Source: Candidatus Bathyarchaeota archaeon A05DMB-2 (GTDB lineage Archaea > Thermoproteota > Bathyarchaeia > Bathyarchaeales > Bathycorpusculaceae). Taken from it: a DNA stretch of 54,534 nucleotides. A program made the position numbers and the translations under genes. This document shows positions 1-8,505 of this stretch, piece after piece. How positions within the stretch are numbered: the first letter of the stretch is position 1; each line of letters starts with the position of its first letter. Under the pieces are notes generated by a model that saw only the letters and a program-made list of their open reading frames with translations, was not told the origin of the DNA and ran no database searches. The stretch spans positions 1 to 54,534 of the forward strand of contig JAAKEZ010000013.1 of NCBI GenBank assembly GCA_018475625.1, written 5' to 3'.

Positions 1-555
1 CCAAGCGCTATGACTGTGGAGGCACCTATGGCCGCCATTCCTCAAGGTTCCAGTCTGGTGATTCGCGGCACAGTGACTGACATTTCCGCTGGCACGAAGC
101 AGAAGGAGCAGGCTGCTCGGTTCCCGAACGGCGTTCCCGCTGTCTCCGACGAGAGCATGAGCGCGTGGATGGAGTACGTGTACATGCAGAAGCCGAAGCC
201 GACGAACGTTACTGGCGTAACCGTCAAGATCGACGTGATTGACTCGAACAACAACTACAGAAACATCGGCACAACCATGAGCGACTCGAGCGGCGCGTTC
301 AGTTTCCAGTGGACGCCGGACATTCCGGGAAAGTACACGGTGATTGCGTCGTTCGCTGGTTCTGAGTCTTATTGGCCTTCGTCTGCCGAGACAAGCTTCG
401 CGGTTGACGCTGCGCCCGAGGCTACGCCTGCACCGACGCCTACGCCTCCGTCTGTGGCTGAGCTGTACTTTATGCCTATGTCAGTTGGCATGATCATCGC
501 AATCGTTGTGGTCATTGCTCTGCTCGCGTTGCTGCTGCTGAGGAAGCGACCGTAA
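1..555 (+). CDS. C-terminal part of secreted PQQ-propeller/Ig-like surface protein (5' end outside window)
   Basis: The reading frame is open from the first base (P-S-A-M), so this is the 3' end of a longer gene. It contains an Ig/CARDB-like beta domain (about residues 10-135), a Pro/Thr-rich stalk, one transmembrane helix and a short basic RKRP tail, so it is a cell-surface protein anchored by its C-terminus. It is clearly paralogous to the end of the complete protein at 12055-14619: both share the blocks SDESM, DSNNN, QWTPDIPG and YWPSSAET, and the same anchor. Relative to that copy it has a short insertion after the first strand (KQKEQAARFPNG region). The missing N-terminus is expected to be a signal peptide plus PQQ-like propeller by analogy; this is inferred. 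Function is unknown. Confidence 0.85.
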   Translation, partial: PSAMTVEAPMAAIPQGSSLVIRGTVTDISAGTKQKEQAARFPNGVPAVSDESMSAWMEYVYMQKPKPTNVTGVTVKIDVIDSNNNYRNIGTTMSDSSGAFSFQWTPDIPGKYTVIASFAGSESYWPSSAETSFAVDAAPEATPAPTPTPPSVAELYFMPMSVGMIIAIVVVIALLALLLLRKRP

Positions 556-588
556 GCTGATGGCATTTAGCAGTCGGCAATCATCAAT

Positions 589-602
589 TTCCCCCTTTTT
601 TG
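589..602 (+). terminator. C5-T6 tract, probable transcription terminator
   Basis: A run of five C followed by six T lies about 35 bases after the stop of the surface-protein gene. Archaeal termination commonly uses such T tracts. The paralogue at 12055-14619 is followed by a similar C6-T4-AA-T5 tract, which supports a conserved 3' signal. Confidence 0.45.
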
Positions 603-770
603 GTGGATTACCTAACTCATTGGCGGAGAAAGAGAACGGGCTGAGTGGGCTCTGGGCTGAAATGTCACGATGGCTGCAGCTGTCATCGTGTCATTTTCCT
701 TTTCTCCTTTAGTTTGGTGTCCAGAGCCCCAGCAAACCCTTTTGGAATAGTTGAGTACAAGGCAGCATGG

Positions 771-847
771 TGGTGGACCGGTGGGGATTTGAACCCCAGA
801 CCTCCTGAGTGCAAGTCAGGCGTTCATACCAACTGAACTACCGGCCC
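771..847 (-). tRNA. tRNA-Ala (anticodon TGC), CCA encoded
   Basis: Reading the minus strand, a complete cloverleaf forms: acceptor GGGCCGG pairs with CCGGTCC, D stem GTTC/GAAC, anticodon stem CCTGA/TCAGG with loop CTTGCAC (anticodon TGC), five-base variable loop, T stem TGGGG/CCCCA with loop TTCAAAT. The acceptor contains a G3-U70 wobble pair, the classical alanine identity element, and the discriminator is A. The 3' CCA is present in the DNA (771-773). No intron is seen. A weak TATA-like AAATAT lies upstream around 880 on the minus strand. Confidence 0.97.
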
Positions 848-992
848 GCTGGATTTTAGCATTTCTTAGGACGGTTCCACGATATTTAGGTTTTTGTCCG
901 CCTAGAACACCGCGCACATGAGTAGTTCGTGAAAAATGAAAGAAAAAAGATAGTAAAAGTGTGAAACAATTAACGGGTAAACGTTAAAAGGC

Positions 993-1133
993 TTAGTATC
1001 GTCTTCGTGGGGGTCGTTTCTTTGCCCAGCATTCTCGGCAGTAAACTGGTCTATTCGGGTCAGGCTTGAACGGAACTTCGCATTCTTGGCCGCATTCAGA
1101 ACAGACTGCCTTATGCATCTCTTTCTCGGACAT
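993..1133 (-). CDS. small CxxC-x17-CxxC zinc-ribbon protein (46 aa)
   Basis: A 46-codon frame starting at ATG 1131-1133 and ending at TAA 993-995. Residues 11-14 (CSEC) and 32-35 (CREC) form two knuckles separated by exactly 17 residues, the spacing that defines the CxxC-x17-CxxC domain (TIGR04272 type) of short archaeal and bacterial proteins. A basic tail (KKRPPRRRY) suggests nucleic-acid binding. It lies in the same orientation as, and just upstream of, tRNA-Ala. A role in RNA or DNA binding is inferred; the family has no settled function. Confidence 0.8.
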   Translation of the reverse strand: MSEKEMHKAVCSECGQECEVPFKPDPNRPVYCRECWAKKRPPRRRY

Positions 1134-1236
1134 TAACTATTCAACTCCTATTTCTTGATTCGCGTGCAGAAATCACTTCTTGCACGATGCTCTTAACCAT
1201 GAGCCAGAAGCATATAAAACTTGTCATCAAGAACGG

Positions 1237-1377
1237 ATGCAAACACCAAACGGAGCGGTGGCGATTTACGCGGACGCCAGCTTGCAAACTGCTGAATGCG
1301 CTGAATGCTTAAAAACGGAGATTCTAAAAGCAAGAACGCCCCTTAGAGTTCTCTCAGGGAGGCGAGAAAATGCTTGA
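1237..1377 (+). CDS. possible leaderless small ORF (46 aa) overlapping the adenosine-kinase start
   Basis: A TATA-like CATATAAAAC at 1211-1220 lies about 22 bases before ATG 1237, which would give a leaderless transcript. The frame reads to a TGA at 1375-1377 and overlaps the start of the next gene in ATGCTTGA, an arrangement typical of translational coupling. The predicted peptide contains one CxxC (CAEC) but no recognisable domain. It may equally be the untranslated leader of the kinase gene. Low confidence. Confidence 0.25.
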   Translation: MQTPNGAVAIYADASLQTAECAECLKTEILKARTPLRVLSGRRENA

Positions 1378-1858
1378 GTTAAAAACTGTTAAAATCGACC
1401 CAGTGAAAGACTGCAACGTGATTCTGGGCATGGCACACTTCATAAAAACCGTTGAAGACCTCTACGAAGCGCTGGTTAACGCTGTGCCGGGCATACGGTT
1501 CGGAATTGGCTTCTGCGAGAGTTCCGGTCCATGCTTGGTGCGGAGCGAGGGAAACGACGAAGAACTGAAGCGCATGGCAGCTGAGAAAGCCTTCGAAATC
1601 GCCTGCGGACACAGCTTTCTCATCTACATGAAAAACGCTTACCCCCTGAACGTACTAGACAAGGTCAAGCATGCACCAGAGGTGTGCACGATTTACTCGG
1701 CAACCGCGAACCCGCTCGAGGTAATAATAGCGGAAACGGAGCAGGGCAGGGGAATCATAGGCGTGGTGGACGGGTTAAAAAGCCGAGGTATCGAATCAGC
1801 CGAAGATGTTAAAGAACGCAAGGAGTTTTTGAGGAAAATAGGCTACAAACTAGGCTAG
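1370..1858 (+). CDS. adenosine-specific kinase family protein (162 aa)
   Basis: The whole protein matches the short, single-domain adenosine-specific kinase family (PF04008) found in archaea and some thermophilic bacteria. Recognisable blocks are the glycine-containing FGIGFCESSGP segment (about 45-55), ACGHSFLIYMKNAYPLN (about 78-95) and EQGRGIIGVVDG (about 123-135). The length is normal for the family. A strong GGGAGGCGA ribosome site lies 8 bases before ATG 1370. Family members have been reported to bind or phosphorylate adenosine to AMP. AMP is the entry substrate of the AMP phosphorylase/RuBisCO pathway encoded at 15.6-19.5 kb, so a metabolic link is plausible; this link is inferred. Confidence 0.88.
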   Translation: MLELKTVKIDPVKDCNVILGMAHFIKTVEDLYEALVNAVPGIRFGIGFCESSGPCLVRSEGNDEELKRMAAEKAFEIACGHSFLIYMKNAYPLNVLDKVKHAPEVCTIYSATANPLEVIIAETEQGRGIIGVVDGLKSRGIESAEDVKERKEFLRKIGYKLG

Positions 1859-1947
1859 CGGCTTAAACGTGTGGCGACAAGGTGAAGTCGCTTTGACTTC
1901 CGGGCTCCGCCAAGACCGCGCTGGCAAAAAACTGGCGGTTCAGTTAT

Positions 1948-2166
1948 TTATCCTTGGATGGTTAATTCCGGCTGGACTTCAAAACTGATTTTATCTTTCA
2001 TTTTCTCCGCGGTGTACGCGACAAGCTGGTTAAACTGCTTATCAGGAAGGACATTGCGTGCTCTGGATAACGTTTCCAAGCAGATTTCTTTAAAAACGAG
2101 GTCGGCGCAACCTACTTTGGCGTCATCAATCAATTCCTTGCAGGCTTTGAGGATTTGTTCACTCAT
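1948..2166 (-). CDS. conserved-looking hypothetical protein (72 aa)
   Basis: Not recognised. The 72-residue protein is soluble, mostly helical by composition, with three cysteines (positions 9, 20 and 29) and no CxxC pair. The minus-strand reading is favoured over the opposite frame because AAGGTGA sits 8 bases before its ATG and the composition is protein-like. It converges with the adenosine-specific kinase. A divergent promoter region of about 170 bases separates it from the Mrp ATPase. Confidence 0.6.
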   Translation of the reverse strand: MSEQILKACKELIDDAKVGCADLVFKEICLETLSRARNVLPDKQFNQLVAYTAEKMKDKISFEVQPELTIQG

Positions 2167-2337
2167 GGGACTTCACCTTGCATCAGGTAAGTTAACCCTT
2201 AAACATTAAAACACTTATGAATTCTAAATACATATCCAAAATACCGCAGATTTCAAGAAAAAAGTCGCCCCTAACGGCCAGTAAGCTTAAACATTATAAC
2301 CTACACATAAAACCTAAAGTCAAAAACAGGTGTTTTC

Positions 2338-3204
2338 ATGGCATCATCACAAGAATCGAAACCCACCGACGTTTTTAAAAGGCAAATGACGGAACAGCGC
2401 CAACTCCTCCGACTCAGGATGGATAAAATTAAGCACAAAGTCGCCGTGATAAGCGGAAAAGGCGGGGTGGGCAAGAGCACCGTAACCGTGAATCTAGCCG
2501 CCGCCTTCGCGTTACACGGAAAAACAGTGGGCGTGCTAGACGCAGACATTCATGGACCAAGCGTTCCCCGACTCCTCGGCTTAAACGGGCAACAGGTAAA
2601 GGTGGGACCGCCCGGAGCCTTCCCAGTCAAAGGACCCTTGGGCATGAAGGTTATTTCTATAGACTTCTTTCTGTCCGAAGAAACCACTCCCACCATCTGG
2701 CGGGGACCGCTTAAAATGACTGCTATACGTCAGTTGCTTTCAGACATTGTTTGGGGCGAACTGGATGTTCTCTTCATTGACTTGCCGCCTGGAACCGGCG
2801 ACGAACCCTTGAGCGTGGCGCAGCTTTTGCCTGAAATGGATGGAGTTATAATTGTCACGATGCCGTCAGACCTTTCAAGAGCCGTGGTTGAAAAAGCCGT
2901 AACATTTGCTCGAAGGCTGAACATGCCTATTATCGGCATAGTTGAAAACATGAGCGGTTTCATCTGTCCGCATTGCGGTTACAAAATTGACATATTCCAG
3001 TCTGGTGGCGGAGAGAAGATGGCCGAAGAAACAGGGGTGCCTTTCCTCGGAAGCATTCCCATAGACCCGCAAGTTAGCACGGATTCCGACAAGGGGGAGC
3101 CTTTCGTGATTCGGCACCCTGATTCTGCTGCGACCAAAGCGTTTGTTGGAATAGTTAAAAATGTTGAGGTGTACCTTGACAGAAGAGGGACTGCAAAGGC
3201 TTAG
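2338..3204 (+). CDS. Mrp/NBP35-type iron-sulfur carrier ATPase
   Basis: P-loop ATPase of the Mrp/NBP35/ApbC family (288 aa), which carries and transfers Fe-S clusters to apoproteins in the cytoplasm. The deviant Walker A GKGGVGKST lies at about residues 40-48, the switch motif DADIHGPS at about 68-75, and LPPGTGDEP at about 145-153. The C-terminal CPHC pair (C210, C213) is the bridging-cluster site of the homodimer. There is no N-terminal four-cysteine cluster site. A TATA element (CATTATAA, 2292-2299) and AGGTGT ribosome site precede ATG 2338. It stands alone, converging with Alba. Confidence 0.95.
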   Translation: MASSQESKPTDVFKRQMTEQRQLLRLRMDKIKHKVAVISGKGGVGKSTVTVNLAAAFALHGKTVGVLDADIHGPSVPRLLGLNGQQVKVGPPGAFPVKGPLGMKVISIDFFLSEETTPTIWRGPLKMTAIRQLLSDIVWGELDVLFIDLPPGTGDEPLSVAQLLPEMDGVIIVTMPSDLSRAVVEKAVTFARRLNMPIIGIVENMSGFICPHCGYKIDIFQSGGGEKMAEETGVPFLGSIPIDPQVSTDSDKGEPFVIRHPDSAATKAFVGIVKNVEVYLDRRGTAKA

Positions 3205-3314
3205 GTAGCCAAGTTTTTGCGTTTTCCTTTTAAATTTCCAGATGTTTGCTACTAAAACAATAGAAAGATGTGGAGATGCTGATTTTGAGTCTTCTTTGCT
3301 GCCGTCTTTTCATG

Positions 3315-3602
3315 CTATTCTTTTGAAAGGGTTATCTCTATCGTTGAAACCATTCTGGACTTGTTTTCCCCCTCTCTTGGAGGCATCTCGGCTGTTCCGA
3401 TGGCTATCTTGCTCACCTTTAAATCTTTCAGGAAACGGCTCCGTGTAATCTCTGCAACGTCAACTGCTGTGGTTATTGCTTGTCCTCGGGCTTTCAGCGT
3501 TATGTCTTTGCTGCTGCCTGACGAGAAAGCAGTGATGATTGCAAGCACGTAGCTCATGGGGGGTTTGTTTCCAACGAAGATAACGTCCTGTTTATCCGCC
3601 AT
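3315..3602 (-). CDS. albA: DNA/RNA-binding protein Alba
   Basis: Alba is a small dimeric chromatin and RNA-binding protein. The N-terminal VFVGNKPPMSYVLA segment aligns with the conserved GKKPxMNYVxA block, including the lysine that is acetylated in Sulfolobus Alba. The middle ITLKARGQAITTAVDVAEI helix and the C-terminal ISTIEI-like strand (here VSTIEITL) are typical. The start chosen is ATG 3602 because GGAGTGA lies 8 bases ahead. An ATG four codons earlier overlaps the ribosome site. Length 95 aa, normal for the family. Monocistronic; a TATA-like CTTATAAG lies near 3700 on the minus strand. Confidence 0.96.
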   Translation of the reverse strand: MADKQDVIFVGNKPPMSYVLAIITAFSSGSSKDITLKARGQAITTAVDVAEITRSRFLKDLKVSKIAIGTAEMPPREGENKSRMVSTIEITLSKE

Positions 3603-3740
3603 TTTATCATTCACTCCTTTTTGTTTTCATTGTGTTGTCGGTAACGTCCTGTGCGTCTCTCCTTTAGCACGAACGTTACTGATTTAATAGGCAAACTTCC
3701 TTATAAGCGCAATTCAAATAACTGGAATATCTGACACTAC

Positions 3741-4640
3741 GTGATGGGATGCTGGGGAATTCGCTCTTTAGGTGCCGCAGTAAGCTGGGCGGTGGCGCTG
3801 AGGCTTTACAGAAAAGCCTTGTCAGACACGAAACCGATGTCCACCAACATCTTGCGCTGCGTAACAAACGCTGCAGTGATGCTTTTTCATGCTAATATTA
3901 GGAAACGCAGGTGCCTTGGCTGGTCTTCCCATGACTGCTGTTGTCATGACATTTTTGAGCGGTGTTTTTGGGCTAGGATTAGGCGACACGTTTTGCATCA
4001 TTGCTTTGCAGTCTGTGGGCGTGGCGAGGGCGGTGCCTCTGGTAGCCACGTATCCTCTGTTCAGTCTGGTGTGGTCAACGTTCCTGCTTGGCGAGCCTTT
4101 AACTTTGACTGCTGTTCTGGGCGCTTGTGTGATTCTTTTTGGGATTTGGTTGCTAAGTAAAGATAAGAATGAGGAAACTGGAGTTAGGGGGAAGCTTCCG
4201 CTTACGGGCGCTATTGTGAGTTTAGCAACGGTGATGGTGTGGTTGGTGAGTGTTACGCTGATGGGCTCGCCGTAACCTTTCAAGCGCAAACAGTTTGGAA
4301 ACCAATTACTCAGTTATCACCTTGCGGATAGTCTCCATCGTGGTTTTTCTGCTGATGCTGGCTCCTTTTCTGGACCGGGACTGCGGTTTTCTAAAAATGA
4401 AGCGTAAAACTGTGATTGAACTATGCATCGGCGGGCTTGTCGCAAACGGCGTTGGGTAGCTGTTAATGAACTATAGTTTCCTGAATGCTCTGGAAGCTCG
4501 GGGCAGTGCCTATCTCTTCCACGACGCCGTTGTTCACGGAGGTGGTGGGCTTTCTTTTCTCCCATAAGAAAGTGACGGCTGAAACGGTTTTGGGTGCTGT
4601 GGTGATTGTTTTCGGTGTTTTCTTGATTTTTCTGTTCTAA
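3741..4640 (+). pseudogene. decayed EamA/DMT-family transporter
   Basis: Pieces of a ten-helix drug/metabolite transporter appear in order but in different frames. The first is an N-terminal segment (LGAAVSWAVALRLYRKAL) in one frame from 3741. The second, from about 3889, is the end of the first EamA domain (GLGLGDTFCIIALQSVG, then GACVILFGIWLLS) in a second frame. The third, from about 4300, is helices ending in GGLVANGVG. That segment hits TAG at 4457-4459, and the C-terminal FLFSHKKVTAETVLGAVVIVFG is in yet another frame, ending at TAA 4640. At least two frameshifts, one nonsense codon and a probable deletion near 4275 make it non-functional. No single frame covers the family length of about 290 aa. 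Confidence 0.85.
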
Positions 4641-4688
4641 CAGGTTTCTGCATAGTCTCGCGCTCTTGTGCTTCTGGAAAGCGGTATA

Positions 4689-4698
4689 GTTTTATACT
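4689..4698 (+). promoter_or_regulatory. TATA box of the HTH regulator gene
   Basis: GTTTTATACT lies about 26 bases upstream of position 4720, the predicted transcription start, and about 45 bases before the chosen ATG at 4740. Position is inferred from archaeal TATA-to-start spacing. Confidence 0.5.
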
Positions 4699-4712
4699 TC
4701 GTCCTAGAAGGG

Positions 4713-4728
4713 TTGACTTGCAAGTCAA
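4713..4728. promoter_or_regulatory. perfect 16-bp palindrome overlapping predicted transcription start
   Basis: TTGACTTGCAAGTCAA is identical on both strands. It lies between the TATA box (4689-4698) and the ATG (4740) of a helix-turn-helix regulator, exactly where the transcript should begin. This is the expected place for a repressor operator. Autoregulation by the downstream protein is inferred. Confidence 0.6.
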
Positions 4729-4739
4729 GGGGGTTGCCT

Positions 4740-5510
4740 ATGTCTGTGTCGCCCAGTATCCGAGAGGTTTTGGCAAGAAGAATCGCTGGAGAGATAATTC
4801 TCTCAGGAAAACCCGGCGCGACCATGCGGAAGTGGCGCGAGCTTTTCGCGGTTTCCCAGATAAACCTCTCTGAGAAGATGCGGCTTTCATCTTCAGCGGT
4901 TATAAGCGACTACGAGAGCGGCAGGCGAGAAAGCCCCGGCTCCAAGTTCATCAGACGATTTGTTCTGGCGCTTCTGCAGATTGACGAGGAGAAAGGTAGC
5001 CGCTTTATCAGGGAATTCGAGAAACTGACGAGTTCGCCGACTATGGCTATTATCGACCTCCGAGAGTTCCCCATTCCAGTTCGCGTCGAATACCTCTGCA
5101 AAGCCATAGATGGGAAGATTGTGACATGCGCGGACAAGTACGTTAAAGAAGTCAACGGCTACACAGTGGTTGACAGCAGAAAAGCTGTGGAAGCGCTCTC
5201 AGGCTTAGAGTATGCTCAAATGTTTGGGGCGACGACCGAGCGGGCTTTGATATTCACAAATGTGGACAATGGATGCTTACCCATGATGATTGTGCGGGTC
5301 AGCAGCTTAAAACCGCGGGTTGTGGTTTTTCACCGCACCGAACCCGACGCGGACGCAGTAAGGCTGGCTGAATATGAGCAGCTGCCGCTTATCTACTCAA
5401 AAGCGCCAAGCACCGAGCAACTTGTGAAGTCGCTGCGGAAACTGTACCGCATAGCCCTGCGCATAAAGCTTGGCAGACGGGTTCGTCCACCCCCGAAAAT
5501 AAGCGCTTGA
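4740..5510 (+). CDS. archaeal HTH transcriptional regulator (COG1709-like)
   Basis: A 256-aa protein with an N-terminal Cro/XRE-type helix-turn-helix at about residues 30-75 (SQINLSEKMRLSSSAVISDYESGRR is the recognition region) and an uncharacterised C-terminal alpha/beta ligand-like domain. This two-part layout is that of the archaeal COG1709 predicted regulators. The start is placed at ATG 4740 because GGGGG lies 5-9 bases upstream. An ATG 24 codons earlier would sit upstream of the TATA box and is rejected. A 16-bp palindrome in its own leader suggests autoregulation. No neighbour in the same operon. Confidence 0.85.
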   Translation: MSVSPSIREVLARRIAGEIILSGKPGATMRKWRELFAVSQINLSEKMRLSSSAVISDYESGRRESPGSKFIRRFVLALLQIDEEKGSRFIREFEKLTSSPTMAIIDLREFPIPVRVEYLCKAIDGKIVTCADKYVKEVNGYTVVDSRKAVEALSGLEYAQMFGATTERALIFTNVDNGCLPMMIVRVSSLKPRVVVFHRTEPDADAVRLAEYEQLPLIYSKAPSTEQLVKSLRKLYRIALRIKLGRRVRPPPKISA

Positions 5511-5776
5511 AAACTTCGGTCACTATGCAGAATGTTTTTCGCGCTGATCATTCTGAAAAACTTCAACGTTCATCCAGATGTGAACCTATATCACACAGCT
5601 ACAACTGATCCAGCATATTTGGAGCCAGCAAAAAACCAGAGCAGACGCATCCGCAGTGATTTGCTTTTTCTTGCGCTGGAGATTTTCTCCTGAAGTCGTA
5701 GTTAACTTAAAAAATGAGCATAAACATATCGTAGGCGAATCACGGTGAGAAAGGAATAGACTGGTGGAGGCAGGAA

Positions 5777-7303
5777 GTGGCACAAGCAACTTTCGAAGAA
5801 ATAAGCGCGTCCGACTTCTTCTATCGCAACAGAGACATTGCCGGGTTCACAAACCCTTCTAGAGCTATTTTCGCCGCCATACGCGAACTCGTCGAAAACT
5901 CGTTGGACGCTGCTGAAAGCCAAAAAATCCCGCCAGACATCTACGTGCGGCTCTCCTTCGAAGCTGAAGCCACAAAAGACACGCAGATTTACAAGTTGCG
6001 CGTGGAAGACAACGGCTCAGGAATTCAGCCTCGCTTCATCCCCTCCGCCTTCGGGCAAGTCCTCTACGGCTCAAAATACAAGCTGAAGCAGATGCGCGGC
6101 ACCTTCGGCTTAGGCGGCAAAATGGCAGTGCTGTACGGGCAAATCACCACGCACCAGGCTGCGTACGTCACCTCAAGCACTGGTCAAGCAAAGATTTACT
6201 CGTTCAAACTGATGATTGACATCCAGCGGAACCGCCCCATAATCCTCGACCGCAAAGTGCTCATTAACAAGGATCAGTGGCGTGGAACCATTGTGGAGTT
6301 CAGCCTTGAAGGCGACTATCTGAGAGCAATGCCCAAGATTCTGGAGTACTTCAAACAGACAGCCATGGTGAACCCGTACGCAAACCTCACCTTCGTAGAT
6401 CCAAAAGGCAGACTCTACAAGTTCACAAGAGCCACCACAGAAATGCCTGAGCCACCCAAAGAAACGTTGCCGCATCCGTATGGCGTGGATGTGGAGCTGC
6501 TTCAACGGCTCATTCAGATAACCCCTTACAAGACCATGGCAGAGTTCCTCAAGTACCATTTCCACAGGGTCGGCGACATCACCGCCCAGAAATTCCTTGA
6601 TTTCAGTGGAGTAAGCCCCTCAAAAAACCCGAAGCGCCTTTCGCATGAAGAAATCGTGCGGTTGATGCAGAACCTCAAACGGTTCAAAGAATTCCTGCCG
6701 CCTGACGCCAGTTGCCTCTCGCCACTGGGCGAAGAACTCCTCCGTGCAGGAATAGAGAAGGAGCTGAAACCCGAATACCTGGTTGTGCACCAGCGCAAGC
6801 CCTCGACTTACGCGGGTCACCCCTTTATCATCGAAGTAGGCATCGCTTACGGCGGAGAAATCCCCAAGAAAGGCAGCTTCGTTCTCTATCGCTTCGCCAA
6901 CAGGATACCACTGCTTTATGATGAAGCAAGCGACATCTCGTTCAGAGTAATAAACAGTATGAACTGGCGCAGATACAAAGTCTCCCCAGATATGCCCATC
7001 GCCATCGTCGTGCACATCTGCAGCACCAAGGTGCCGTACAAGACGGTTGGAAAAGAATTCATAGCCGACAGAGCCGAAGTCCGGCGCGAAGTGGCAAACG
7101 AGCTACGCGAGGTCGCTCGCCAGCTTCAGCACTTCTTGTCCAAGCGTGAACACGTGGATCGGGAAAAGAAGCGGCTCGGCATCTTCGCCAAATACCTACC
7201 CAAGATTGCGCAGTTTTCTGCAACCCTCGCTGGGAAGGAGAAGTTGCCAGACGTTGACAAGTTAATTAAGAGTGTGCAGAAGTATGGAGCAGAAGAAACA
7301 TAA
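5777..7303 (+). CDS. top6B: DNA topoisomerase VI subunit B
   Basis: ATP-binding subunit of the type IIB topoisomerase, which relaxes and decatenates DNA by passing one duplex through another. The GHKL ATPase motifs are intact: ELVENSLDAAES (about 36-47), DNGSGI (about 77-82), GTFGLGGKMA (about 111-120). The H2TH and transducer domains follow (the latter around FANRIPLLYD). Length 508 aa, near the family norm of about 530. It starts at GTG 5777 with GGAGGC upstream. Its 3' end overlaps the start of the A subunit by 20 bases, so the two are translated together. Confidence 0.97.
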   Translation: MAQATFEEISASDFFYRNRDIAGFTNPSRAIFAAIRELVENSLDAAESQKIPPDIYVRLSFEAEATKDTQIYKLRVEDNGSGIQPRFIPSAFGQVLYGSKYKLKQMRGTFGLGGKMAVLYGQITTHQAAYVTSSTGQAKIYSFKLMIDIQRNRPIILDRKVLINKDQWRGTIVEFSLEGDYLRAMPKILEYFKQTAMVNPYANLTFVDPKGRLYKFTRATTEMPEPPKETLPHPYGVDVELLQRLIQITPYKTMAEFLKYHFHRVGDITAQKFLDFSGVSPSKNPKRLSHEEIVRLMQNLKRFKEFLPPDASCLSPLGEELLRAGIEKELKPEYLVVHQRKPSTYAGHPFIIEVGIAYGGEIPKKGSFVLYRFANRIPLLYDEASDISFRVINSMNWRRYKVSPDMPIAIVVHICSTKVPYKTVGKEFIADRAEVRREVANELREVARQLQHFLSKREHVDREKKRLGIFAKYLPKIAQFSATLAGKEKLPDVDKLIKSVQKYGAEET

Positions 7304-8378
7304 GTCCCGGGTCGCAGAGAAAAAGAACGAAGTGGTAGCCAGCCTGAAAAACTTCGGCACCAGGATTTACGACCAACTGGACAAGGGCGTTTTTCCCACA
7401 ATAAGCATGCCCAGCCGTTCCACCGAGAATATCCACTACGATCCGCACCTGCGCCAGTTCATCCTCGGCGATAAGAGCGTCAGCCGAAGTGCCCGAAACA
7501 TTCGTCACGTGAAACCTTTCACGCAACTGTCTTGGGCGGCAATGTTCTCAAACGAGCTTACCATCCAACGGAAGACCTCCACTTTGAGAGACGTTTACTA
7601 TTCGGCGCAAGCGTATAATATGACGTTCAAGGATCAGCAGGAATCCAACAACATCATCACAGACCTGGAAACCGTGACAGGCTTCTCACGAGAAGATTTT
7701 AGCATTTTCCCTGAAGAGCGCTCCGCGGTCTTCGGCGACCTTACAATCGAGTACACGGTTCCAGGCTACGAAGGCAAAACCCTCAACTTAACCTCACACC
7801 CAGACGGCGTGCTGATCGGTCCAGCGCTGACGTCCTCCGAGTTCGCCCACACCACAGCCGACAAAGTCATCGCCATAGAGAAAGGTGGCTTATTCACCCG
7901 ATTTATCGAAGAAAACGTGCACAAAAAACACAACGCCCTGCTCGTTTTGACCGCAGGACAAGCACCACGGCAAACACGCCACTTCATCCGACGTCTCCAC
8001 GACGAGTTGAACCTGCCCGTTTACATATTCACAGACGGCGACCCATGGGGAATGCACATCGCCATGGTCATCATCTCAGGCTCCGCAAACGCAGCACACC
8101 TGAGGGAGCTGAACACGCCTGACGCGGTTTGGAGTGGTGTCTGGGCAACCGACATCGTCAACTACAAGCTGCCAACCGATCCACTGGACGACGTGGACAT
8201 TAAACGGCTCTACGAGCTACAGAAGGACCCGCGGTACCAAAACGACCCGCTGTGGCAACGGGAGATAAAGACGTTCCTGAAGATCCGGAAGAAGGCGGAG
8301 CAAGAGGCTTTCAGCAGATACGGACTAACCTACATAGTGGATGAATACCTGCCCACCAAACTTAAACAAACCACGTGA
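7284..8378 (+). CDS. top6A: DNA topoisomerase VI subunit A (Spo11-like)
   Basis: DNA-cleaving subunit of topoisomerase VI. The catalytic tyrosine region LRDVYYSAQ and the Toprim metal site (TDGDPWGMHI, with the DxD dyad) are present, giving the normal order of winged-helix then Toprim domain. Length 364 aa from ATG 7284. A GTG four codons earlier (7272) is an alternative. The gene overlaps the end of top6B, an operon arrangement seen across archaea. Both subunits appear complete, so the enzyme should be active. Confidence 0.96.
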   Translation: MEQKKHKSRVAEKKNEVVASLKNFGTRIYDQLDKGVFPTISMPSRSTENIHYDPHLRQFILGDKSVSRSARNIRHVKPFTQLSWAAMFSNELTIQRKTSTLRDVYYSAQAYNMTFKDQQESNNIITDLETVTGFSREDFSIFPEERSAVFGDLTIEYTVPGYEGKTLNLTSHPDGVLIGPALTSSEFAHTTADKVIAIEKGGLFTRFIEENVHKKHNALLVLTAGQAPRQTRHFIRRLHDELNLPVYIFTDGDPWGMHIAMVIISGSANAAHLRELNTPDAVWSGVWATDIVNYKLPTDPLDDVDIKRLYELQKDPRYQNDPLWQREIKTFLKIRKKAEQEAFSRYGLTYIVDEYLPTKLKQTT

Positions 8379-8505
8379 CTGGGAAAAGCGATACGCTGAT
8401 TATTTTGCCAGCCCATTTAGAGTGGTTCCTGTGCTGACCTGCCAGAGGGGAAAATCTAAATGTGAGTGCTTCGATGAATATACCAAGTTAAGAGTTGACT
8501 ATCAC

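Noticed and set aside
1958-2209. Plus-strand frame opposite the 72-aa hypothetical
   Set aside because: The minus-strand gene has a good ribosome site and protein-like composition; this frame is its shadow.
7272-7283. GTG start for topoisomerase VI subunit A
   Set aside because: ATG four codons later gives the usual N-terminus; the difference is minor.
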